Of a stretch of DNA of 64,000 bases, positions 34,337-42,779 are shown one piece after another. Numbering within the stretch: position 1 is the stretch's first letter; every line of letters starts with the position of its first letter. A program made the translations under genes and the position numbers. Source of the DNA: Aegilops tauschii subsp. strangulata (lineage: Eukaryota > Streptophyta > Magnoliopsida > Poales > Poaceae); the NCBI RefSeq assembly GCF_002575655.3, contig NC_053040.3, positions 460,956,780 through 461,020,779 of the forward strand. The letters are read 5' to 3'. The notes under the pieces were generated by a model, which searched no databases, was not told where the DNA came from, and worked only from the letters and a program-made list of their open reading frames with translations.

Positions 34337-35118
34337 ATGGAGTACCAGGGACAGCAGCAGCACGGCCGCGTCGACGAGTACGGCAACCCGGTGGCCCGAC
34401 ATGGCGTCGGCACCGGCATGGGGACGCACGGCGGCGTCGGCACAGGAGCGGCCGCCGGTGGGCATTTCCAGCCCATGAGGGACGAGCACCAGACTGGCCG
34501 TGGGATCCTGCACCGCTCCGGCAGCTCCAGCTCCAGCTCGGTGCGTATATACACTACTTCTTGCTGATACTACTTGCATACATGGTTTGTGTTGTGTATA
34601 CTGATTTTTCTCGTTGGTCGTGATAGTCTGAGGACGATGGCATGGGCGGGAGGAGGAAGAAGGGCATCAAGGAGAAGATCAAGGAGAAGCTCCCTGGTGG
34701 CCACGGTGACCAGCAGCACACCGGTGGCACCTACGGACAGCAGGGTACTGGCATGGCCGGCACCGGCGGCACCTACGGGCAGCAGGGTCACACTGGGATG
34801 GCCGGCACCGGTGGCACCTACGGACAGCAAGGCCACACTGGGATGGCCGGCACCGGCGGCGCCTACGGGCAGCAGGGTCACACTGGGATGACCGGCACCG
34901 GCGGCACCTACGGACAGCAGGGCCACACTGGGATGGCCGGCACCGGAGCACATGGCACCACGGCCACCGGCGGCACCTACGGGCAGCAGGGCCACACCGG
35001 GATGACAGGCACAGGGGCGCACGGCACTGGCGGCGCGTACGGGCAACACGGCACGGACACCGGCGAGAAGAAGGGCATCATGGACAAGATCAAGGAGAAG
35101 CTCCCTGGCCAGCACTGA
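34337..35118 (+). CDS. DHN3-like: YSK2-type dehydrin (barley DHN3-like), two exons
   Basis: Exons 34337-34540 and 34627-35118 join in phase 0 across an 86-bp intron with GT at 34541 and AG at 34625-34626, giving 231 residues. Domains in order: Y segment VDEYGNP (residues 12-18); serine tract [12 protein letters not shown] (61-72), a casein kinase 2-type phosphorylation site; RRKK (77-80), a possible nuclear signal; K segment [14 protein letters not shown] (79-92); a glycine/threonine-rich part with seven [12 protein letters not shown] repeats (about 99-210); and a C-terminal K segment [15 protein letters not shown] (215-229). Dehydrins are disordered proteins that protect membranes and enzymes in cell dehydration and cold. 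K segments fold as amphipathic helices on lipid. The serine tract is split by the intron, as in other grass YSK2 genes. The layout matches barley DHN3 (chromosome 6H), so a group-6 location is likely. The frame looks intact and functional. Confidence 0.95.
34541..34626 (+). other. Dehydrin intron (86 bp, phase 0)
   Basis: GTGCGT donor at 34541 and GATAG acceptor at 34626. The T-rich interior supports splicing. Exon 1 ends after the sixth Ser of the S segment and exon 2 begins Ser-Glu-Asp-Asp, completing the canonical motif. Confidence 0.93.
34725..35050 (+). repeat. Coding 45-bp-type tandem repeats in dehydrin exon 2
   Basis: Seven units encode [12 protein letters not shown](A/T)GT-like segments. 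Five are about 45 bp apart, and the last ones are spaced by inserted GAHGT(TA)T segments. Such arrays gain and lose units by slippage or unequal exchange, so allele length can vary between accessions. Confidence 0.88.
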
Positions 35119-35205
35119 GCGCTGAGCAGAGCCCGCGGTCGCCACTTCTGAGAGTGGGGGTGCCGGTCGACCACCGTTGCAGAATCAATAATAAGATGGC
35201 GATAC

Positions 35206-35211
35206 AATAAA
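35206..35211 (+). terminator. Dehydrin polyadenylation signal
   Basis: AATAAA lies 88 bases after the stop codon, preceded by AATCAATAATAAG at 35183-35195, which may act as an additional near-upstream element. The transcript would end some 20 bases downstream. Confidence 0.6.
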
Positions 35212-35471
35212 ATTCCACCATACAACGTGAGCCTAGTTCACCTAGCTCACTTGCGTGTTGGAGGAGCCACTGTATCTAGGCTCAAGTTTACGTGAACAAA
35301 CAGTGTTGTTTGTTTTGAGTTACTCGTCTGTTTACACTGTATAATTTTGTAAATTTCCTTCTGGTTAAACCGTGTATGTATGCTTACGGTATGGTGTGGT
35401 ACAGATAAGTTCTTTTATCAAATATATACTCCTATAATACTGTCTTAAGAGTAGCTTAAGAGCATCATATG
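35212..35471. other. Downstream flank of the dehydrin gene
   Basis: AT-rich DNA without recognisable genes, repeats or RNA features. Confidence 0.55.
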
Positions 35472-35495
35472 TACTCCCTCCGTTCGGAGGGAGTA
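35472..35495. mobile_element. Collapsed Stowaway-like MITE: palindrome of two terminal repeats
   Basis: TACTCCCTCCG, then TT, then the exact reverse complement CGGAGGGAGTA. The arm is the classic Stowaway terminus. Nothing of the element body remains, so this is the minimal form of a MITE with its TA site. Confidence 0.7.
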
Positions 35496-35699
35496 TATAT
35501 TACAGTCTACAAAGGGAAGTGGGAAGTTGGTGGCAGAACCGGCCTTGTGATGAAACCGGGTGCACTGGGTCCCTGCCTCTGTTTCCGTATTTGGAAAATT
35601 CAGAAGGTTCTACAAAAAGAAGAAAATACATACAGGGCTTTTAAGACCAGTGAATACACAATACCAGGAAAAAAATATCAACTCTAAATTTAAAACACA

Positions 35700-36180
35700 G
35701 TATATCTTTTTAAGGGTAAAGCTAAGTTTTATTGATCAAATTCCACAGAGCGTGGAATACATCTCAGGTTGAACCAGCCACATGGCGTCCCTCACCTATC
35801 GAATGTGAAAATTTAGCTAGATCGTGACCCTCTTTATTTGTCTCTCTACCTTCAAAAATAAAATTACAACTAAAACTAGTAGCACTAAGCTTAATCTCAC
35901 TAATAAGACTACCAAATCTCCTCTGAAGTAACAATGAAGTTTTGCAGAGCAGATCGTCTGCTAGAGAGTGCCTCCCTGCACGCAATGGCTTCCAAGTATT
36001 GTTAGTTTTGCAGAGCAGATCGTCTGCTAAAGAGTGCCTCCCTGCACACAATGGCTTTTAAGTATTGTTGAATCACGGATGCCATGTATCTCCAACGAAG
36101 TCCCCAAGTAGTTACCTTGGTCTCTACAGACTGCTGCCGCTAACACCTATATTTGCAAAGCCCGTAGGTGACGCCTTCTG
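35700..36180 (-). pseudogene. RNase H-like (RVT_3) domain remnant of a retroelement
   Basis: The minus strand, with frame breaks, reads CREALSLADDLL near 36050, then ISEIKLSATSFSCNFIFEGRETNKEGHDLAKFSHSIGEGRH at 35900-35780. This is the standard C-terminal half of the plant RVT_3 fold (EGR.SNKEAH.LAK...GRHVW). It is followed by an AT-rich end with AATAAAACTT near 35735-35720. Such domains end many grass LINE-type reverse transcriptases and also occur in standalone retro-derived genes. Here it is short, frameshifted and carries a 66-bp duplication, so it is dead. It runs opposite to the LINE that starts near 36895. Confidence 0.7.
35938..36069. repeat. 66-bp tandem duplication in the RVT_3 remnant
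   Basis: Units 35938-36003 and 36004-36069 differ at a few bases (CTAGAGAGTG/CTAAAGAGTG, CACGCAATGG/CACACAATGG). The length, 22 codons, keeps the minus-strand frame, so AGRHSLADDLLCKT appears twice. Confidence 0.9.
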
Positions 36181-36230
36181 TCATCGCTCGCACTGGCTCG
36201 GCGTGAGTTTCGTGTTGGTCTCGCATCTTC

Positions 36231-36894
36231 TAGTTTTTTTTTGAGGGGAACATCTTTTAGTATTAACGGTGTTTTGGACTAGAGGTACCAATCTAGTTGG
36301 CCCATAGTTCCTGGGCCGAGCTTACGACCCGCTAATCTCAGCAAGAAAGGACACCGGAAGCCTCGAACCCGAACCGGAAGCCTCTAACCCAGGCGTGATC
36401 AAGAGGGACATTGTCGAAGACTTGATACATCAAGAATAGTTCCAATTATCGGCATGTTTACTTCAAGTTGGCAACAGGTCATATGTAACCCTAAATACCT
36501 CTGGAAAAATGAAATTCACGAATATTTGTTTACTTTAGACGAACATTTTTAGAAATGGATGAACAGTCTTTGAATTCATGAACATTTTTTGACTCAACGG
36601 ACATTTTGAATCAATGAACTTCTTTGAAATTGGGGAAGAAATTTTGAAATTCTAGATTTTCTTTAATTTTTGTGAACATTTTCTGTAATTTAATGGATTT
36701 TTTAATTATTGAATATGTTTTGAATACACGATCATTATTTCAAAATCATGAATATATTTTTATTTTCTGAATATTTTTTAAGTCATGTTTTTTTATAATA
36801 TGCAAACAGTTTTATTAAATCACAAGCATTTGCATCTGCCTCATCGCAGCGTTTTGCCTGTCTTTTCTTCATATGTGTATGGCTGAATGTTCCT
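36231..36894. other. Non-coding AT-rich repeat-like DNA before the LINE
   Basis: A T tract with GAGGGGAAC near 36232-36250 and a long stretch (about 36500-36800) of degenerate 'GAACATTTTTTGAATTCATG'-type repeats. No gene is seen. It may be the 5' part of the LINE or an older element. Confidence 0.5.
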
Positions 36895-37620
36895 ATGAGG
36901 ATTTTAAACTACATTGTGCGTGGCCTTGGTGACTCTGATAAATGCAAGTTAGTTAAGGATGCAATTCTGTCTTGCCACATGAAACCAAACTTCAGGTGGT
37001 GGACGCAGCAAAAGCAAGCTCTTTTCTTCCCTCCAACCTCAAATTTTTCTACTTCATGCCGGCTACTGGCTCTGCTGGTGGCCTTCTGGTCGCCTGGGAC
37101 AAAGATTGTGTGTCTGCCACTGAGATCTTCAGAAGCCAACACTGCATTTCAGTAAACTTAAGTTCAGTCAGTGACAACAACTCCTTCTGCCTGACAACTG
37201 TCTATGCCCCATGTGATGATGCAGAGAGGCCCGATTTCTTCCACATGCTTGATCAAGCTGCTGAATCAGCTACGGGACCATGGATTCTTCTTGGAGATTT
37301 GAATATGTACAGGCTTACACATGACAAATCGAAGGGACGGAAAAACTGGGTTGTGATGGACAGCTTTAACGACTGAGTTAGAGAGAGTGCCCTTGATGAC
37401 ATCGACATTACCAACAGAACATATACATGGTCAAATAAGAGAAGGGATCCCACCTTGGTTAAACTTGACAGAGTCCTTGTGAATGCGGACTGAGCTGGGT
37501 TTTCTGAACACGGAGGCGACAACCGTCGCTGCAACAACTTCAGATCACATCCCCATTGTTGACTTTAACAGAGAGAGCAACAGAAGTAAATGTTTCCGGT
37601 TTGAGAATCACAGGCTACAC
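36895..37620 (+). pseudogene. LINE endonuclease/exonuclease/phosphatase domain remnant
   Basis: MRILNYIVRGLGD at 36895 is a decayed MRILSWNVRGLGD start. After a deletion, ETKLQ (catalytic Glu region, near 36980) and the core continue in 36972-37376: TGSAGGLLVAWDK, LTTVYAPCD, ILLGDLNMYR (GDFN-type active site) and DKSKGRKN. A stop follows, and DIDITNRTYTWSNKRRDPTLVKLDRVLVN (about 37395-37490) gives the C-terminal part. In an active LINE this enzyme nicks target DNA to prime reverse transcription. Stops and the lost segment make it inactive. Confidence 0.85.
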
Positions 37621-37791
37621 ATCTAGGAAGCACGAGAGGTTATTCACAGTGGGCTCACTAAGGGCACCAGACACTTTGCATCCATTACATCCTTGTTGAA
37701 TTTCAATCTCAGGCGAACCCGAGCAGCAATCAAGAAGTGGGCAACGTCCAAGTCCAGTTTGTAATTACTTCTACAGAATTGCAAGCATGTC

Positions 37792-38873
37792 ATGCAATAT
37801 CTAGACGCTGTAGAAGAAAGAAGAAACCTCTCAGCTATGGAATTCTCTATGAGAAAATTTGCCACTGCCAAAGCACAGTGGATCATAATATGGCAAACTG
37901 AAGGATGGAGGAGGCGTGCAAAAATTAGAAATTGTGTGCTAGGAGATGAGAATAATAGCTTCTTCCACGCTGCTGCAAATTGTCATCATCGGGAGAATAG
38001 GACCAGGATGCTCACAGGGGATAATATTGAGTCCTTTGACGACCGTCACAAGTTGGATATTGCGACAGATTACCTCACTTCAATCTTTGGGCAGCAATCA
38101 CTCTCCCTCCCAACCATTGATGCAAGTTCCATATATGAGCAAGTTAACTTGGAAGCTTTAGAAGAAGCTTTTTCATGGGGAGAGATCGTCAGAGCCATTG
38201 ACAAATCACCTAATCACAGAAGTCCTGGCCCGGATGGATACACAAATGAATTTTATAAGGCTTTAAAGGAAGTGCTCAAGGAGGATCTCCTCCAGCTATT
38301 CCACGATTTCTACTACAACCGAGTTAATTTTCAAGGAATCAACACAACGCATATCGTGCTCATACCGAAAAAGGAGGCACCTGTTGATATCAAGGACTTC
38401 AGGCCCATTTCTCTCGTTCATAGCCTGCCCAAGCTGGTTTTGCAAAGTCCTCGCTAACAGACTGCAACGTTTGATTCCGTCTCTAGTACATTCACTACAA
38501 TCAGGTTTCCTTCCTGGATGAAGCATTATTGAGAATTTCCTGCTGGCAGCTGAGCTCGTGCAGCAAGCAAGGAAGAGACTCATGCCCATGATTGCCCCGA
38601 AGCTTGAATTCAGAAAAGCCTTTGACAGTGTCAGTTGGGAAGCCCTACTCAAAATCCTCGCCGCAAGGGGTTTTGGCGACAAGTGGATGGGCTGGATCAA
38701 GTGTTTACTCTCCCCCAACTCCTCAAGGGTTCTCATTAATGGCCGCCTAGGGGAGAAGATCACGATGTAGAGTGGCCTACGCCAAGGGGACGCCCTATCA
38801 CCATAATTATTTATCCTTGTGGCTAATCTGTTACAATAATTATGTGTTACAGAACACAACCAGGGCAACCTGG
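37792..38873 (+). pseudogene. LINE reverse transcriptase, N-terminal and finger/palm part (broken)
   Basis: The open stretch 37792-38457 reads WWQTEGWRRRAKIRN-like linker, AIDKSPNHRSPGPDGYTNEFYK (the NKSPGPDGF motif of LINE RTs) and VLIPKKEAPVDIKDFRPISLV. A frame break follows, then LIPSLVHSLQSGFLPG, a stop at 38519-38521, and 38558-38770 with FRKAFDSVSWEALLKILAARGFGDKWMGWI (motif A; the FDSV aspartate is kept). The end reads SGLRQGDALSP with stops before and after. The catalytic YADD region is beyond the Copia 5 insertion. Confidence 0.86.
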
Positions 38874-40566
38874 TGAAGGAAATATGCCCTAAAGGCAATA
38901 ATAAAGTTATTATTTATTTCCTTATATCATGATAAATGTTTATTATTCATGCTAGAATTATATTAACCGGAAACATAATACTTGTGTGAATACATAGACA
39001 AACAGAGTGTCACTAGTATGCCTCTACTTGACTAGCTCGTTGATCAAAGATGGTTATGTTTTCTAGCCATTGACATGAGTTGTCATTTGATTAACGGGAT
39101 CACATCATTAGGAGAATGCTGTGATTGACTTGACCCATTCCGTTAGCTTAGCACTCGATCGTTTAGTATTCTGCTATTGCTTTCTTCATGACGTATACAT
39201 GTTCATATGACTATGAGATTATGCAACTCCCGTTTACCGGAGGAACACTTTGTGTGCTACCAAACGTCACAACGTAACTGGGTGATTATAAAGGTGCTCT
39301 ACAGGTGTCTCCGAAGGTACTTGTTGGGTTCGCGTATTTCGAGATTAGGATTTGTCACTCCGATTGTCGGAGAGGTATCTCTGGGCCCACTCGGTAATGC
39401 ACATCACTATAAGCCTTGCAAGCATTGCAACTAATGAGTTAGTTGCGGGATGATGTATTACGAAACGAGTAAAGAGACTTGCCGGTAACGAGATTGAACT
39501 AGGTATTAAGATACCGACGATCGAATCTCGGGCAAGTAACATACCGATGACAAAGGGAACAACGTATGTTGTTATGCGGTTTGACCGATAAAGATCTTCG
39601 TAGAATATGTAGGAGCCAATATGAGCATCCAAGTTCCGCTATTGGTTATTGACCGGAGACATTTCTCGGTCATGTCTACATAGTTCTCGAACCCGTAGGG
39701 TCCGCACGCTTAAAGTTCGATGATAGTTATATTACGAGTTTATGTGTTTTGATGTAACGAAGGTAGTTCGGAGTCCCAGATGTGATCACGGACATGACGA
39801 GGAGTCTCGAAATGGTCGAGACATAAAGATTGATATATTGGAAGCCTATATTTGGATATCGGAAGTGTTCCGGGTGAAATCGGGATTTTACCGGAGTACC
39901 GGGGGTTACCGGAACCGCCCCGGGGGTTTAATGGGCCAAGATGGGCCTTAGTGGAGAAGAGTAGGGGCGCCCAGGGCAGGCCGCGCGCCCCCTCCCCCTC
40001 TAGTCCGAATTGGACAAGGAGGGGGGGGCCTTTCCTTCCTCTCTCCCTCCTCCTTCCCCCTTCTCCTACTCCAGTGGGAGTAGGACTCCTCCGTGGCGCG
40101 CCTCCTCCTGGCCGGCCGCCTCTCCCCCCTTGCTCCTTTATATACGGGGCAGGGGGGCACCTCTAGACAACAATTGATCTCTTGATCTCTTAGCCGTGTG
40201 CGGTGCCCCTCCACTATAATCCACCTCGATAATATCGTAGCGGTGCTTAGGCGAAGACCTGCGTTGGTAGAACATCATCATCGTCACCACGCCGTCGTGC
40301 TGATGAAACTCTCCCTCAAAGCTCGGCTGGATCGGAGTTCGAGGGACGTCATCGAGCTGAACGTGTGCTGAACTCGGAGGTGCCGTACGTTCGGTACTTG
40401 ATCGGTCGGATCGTGAAGACGTACGACTACATCAACCGCATTGTGCTAACGCTTCCGCTTTCGGTCTATGAGGGTACGTGGACACGCTCTCCCCTCTCGT
40501 TGCTATGCATCACCATGATCTTGCGTGTGCGTAGATTTTTTTTTGAAATTACTACGTTCCCCAATA
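38874..40566 (+). repeat. Copia 5 5' LTR (1693 bp)
   Basis: TGAAGGAAATATGCCC start, CCCCAATA end (final C mutated to T). TATA-like TTTATATAC at 40137-40145. The U3 palindrome is shorter than in the 3' LTR because of a local deletion near 40070-40090. Confidence 0.94.
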
Positions 40567-40567
40567 G

Positions 40568-41795
40568 TGGTATCAGAGCCTGGTTTTATGCGTAGATGTA
40601 ATATGCACGAGTAGAACACAAGTGAGTTGTGGGCGATATAAGTCATACTACTTACCAGCATGTCATACTTTGGTTCGGCGGTATTGTTGAATGAAGCGGC
40701 CCGGACCGACATTACGCGTACGCTTACGCGCTGGTTCTACCGACGTGCTTTGCGCACAGGTGGCTGGCGGGTGTCAGTTTCTCCAACTTTAGTTGAACCG
40801 AGTGTGGCTACGCCCGGTCCTTGAGAAGATTAAAACAGCACTAACTTGACAAACTATCGTTGTAGTTTTGATGCGTAGGTAAGAACGATTCTTGCTCAGC
40901 CCGTAGCAGCCACGTAAAACTTGCAACAACAAAGTAAAGGACGTCTAACTTGTTTTTGCAGGGCATGTTGTGATGTGATATGGTCAAAGCATGATGCTAT
41001 ATTTTATTGTATGAGATTATCATGTTTTGTAACCGAGTTATCGGCAACTGGCAGGAGCCATATGGTTGTCGCTTTATTGTATGCAATGCAATCGCCCTGT
41101 AATGCTTTACTTTATCACTAAGTGGTAGCGATAGTCGTAGAAGCATAAGTTGGCGAGACGACAACGATGCTACGATGGAGATCAAGGTGTCGTGCCGGTG
41201 ACGACGGTGATCATGACGGTGCTTCGGGGATGGAGATCACAAGCACAAGATGATGATGGCCATATCATATCACTTATATTGATTGCATGTGATGTTTATC
41301 TTTTATGCATCTTATCTTGCTTTGATTAACGGTAGCATTATAAGATGATCTCTCACTAAATTATCAAGGTACAAGTGTTCTCCCTGAGTATGCACCGTTG
41401 CGAAAGTTCTTCGTGCTGAGACACCACGTGATGATCGGGTGTGATAGGCTCTACGTTCAAATACAACGGGTGCAAAACAGTTGCACACGCGAATACTCAG
41501 GTTAAACTTGACGAGCCTAGCATATGCAGATATGGCCTCAGAACACTGAGACCGAAAGGTCGAGCGTGAATCATATAGTAGACATGATCAACATAGTGAT
41601 GTTCACCATTGAAACTACTCCATCTCACGCGATGATCGGACATGGTTTAGTTGATTTGGATCACGTGATCACTTAGAGGATTAGAGAGATGTCTATCTAA
41701 GTGGGAGTTCTTAAGTAATATGATTAATTGAACTTAAATTTATCAGGAACTTAGTACCTGATAGTATTTTGCTTGTCTATGTTGATTGTAGATAG
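40568..41795 (+). other. Copia 5 primer binding site and leader
   Basis: The PBS at 40568-40580 reads TGGTATCAGAGCC, the exact complement of the 3' end of plant initiator-Met tRNA and the only perfect match among the copies here. The leader is non-coding and homologous to the others. Confidence 0.85.
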
Positions 41796-42779
41796 ATGGC
41801 CCGTGCTGTTGTTCCATTGAATTTTAATGCGTTCCTTGAGAAAGCAAAGTTGAAAGATGATGGTAGCAATTACACGGACTGGGTCCGTAACTTGAGGATT
41901 ATCCTCATTGCTGCGCAGAAGAATTACGTCCTGGAAGCACCGCTAGGTGCCAGACCTGTTGCAGGAGCAACACCAGATGTTATGAATGTCTGGCAGAGCA
42001 AAGCTGATGACTACTCGATAGTTCAGTGTGCCATGCTTTACGGCTTAGAACCGGGACTTCAACGACGTTTTGAACGTCATGGAGCATATGAGATGTTCCA
42101 GGAGTTGAAGTTAATATTTCAAGAAAATGCCCGGATTGAGAGATATGAAGTCTCCAATAAGTTCTACAGCTGTAAGATGGAGGAGAATAGTTCTGTCAGT
42201 GAGCATATACTCAGAATGTCTGGGTATAGCAATCACTTGATTCAACTGGGAGTTAATCTTCCGGCTGATAGCGTCATTGACAGAATTCTTCAATCACTGC
42301 CACCAAGCTACAAGAGCTTCGTGATGAACTATAACATGCAAGGGATGGATAAGACGATTCCCGAGCTCTTCGCAATGTTAAAAGCTGCGGAGGTAGAAAT
42401 CAAGAAGGAGTATCAAGTGTTGATGGTCAACAAGACCACCAGTTTCAAGAAAAAGGGCAAAGGGAAGAAAAAGGGGAACTTCAAGAAGAACAACAAACAA
42501 GTTGCTGCTCAGGAGAAGAAACCCAAGTCTGGACCTAAGCCTGAGACTGAGTGCTTCTACTGCAAACAGACTGGTCACTGGAAGCGGAACTGCCCCAAGT
42601 ATTTGGCGGATAAGAAGGATGGCACAGTGAAAAAAGGTATATGTGATATACCTGTTATTGATGTGTACCTTACTGGGCTCATAGTAGCACCTGGGTATTT
42701 GATACTGGTTCTGTTGCTAATATTTGCAACTCGAAACAGGGACTACGGATTAAGCGAAAATTGGCTAAGGACGAGGTGA
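41796..42779 (+). CDS. Copia 5 gag (with frame-shifted protease tail)
   Basis: The frame starts MARAVVPLNFNAFLEKAKLK at 41796, just after the leader. The gag core (HGAYEMFQELKLIFQ) is followed by the basic KKKGKGKKKGNFKKNNKQ stretch and the zinc knuckle CFYCKQTGHWKRNC (about residues 248-261), which binds the genomic RNA. True gag sequence runs to about 42672. A one-base deletion in ACTGGGCTCATAGTAG (compare ACTAATGCTCGTAGTAG in Copia 6) then shifts the frame, so the last 35 or so residues to the stop at 42779 are not native. The DTGS protease motif at 42701-42712 lies in the shifted frame. Confidence 0.9.
   Translation: MARAVVPLNFNAFLEKAKLKDDGSNYTDWVRNLRIILIAAQKNYVLEAPLGARPVAGATPDVMNVWQSKADDYSIVQCAMLYGLEPGLQRRFERHGAYEMFQELKLIFQENARIERYEVSNKFYSCKMEENSSVSEHILRMSGYSNHLIQLGVNLPADSVIDRILQSLPPSYKSFVMNYNMQGMDKTIPELFAMLKAAEVEIKKEYQVLMVNKTTSFKKKGKGKKKGNFKKNNKQVAAQEKKPKSGPKPETECFYCKQTGHWKRNCPKYLADKKDGTVKKGICDIPVIDVYLTGLIVAPGYLILVLLLIFATRNRDYGLSENWLRTR

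Larger units (their letters stand above)
36895..38873 (+). mobile_element. LINE (non-LTR retrotransposon), left part; interrupted by Copia 5
   Basis: Coding order is endonuclease (36895-37620) then reverse transcriptase (37792-38873) on the plus strand, with frame breaks. At 38873/38874 it is cut by Copia 5 and resumes at 47548 with the RT palm and thumb. The rest is cut off by Copia 6 at 47809. The true 5' end is not clear. Confidence 0.85.

Noticed and set aside
34570..35145. 191-residue open frame antisense to dehydrin exon 2
   Set aside because: It mirrors the GC-rich tandem repeats of the dehydrin, and its repeated [19 protein letters not shown] sequence comes from the 45-bp array. No promoter or family match.
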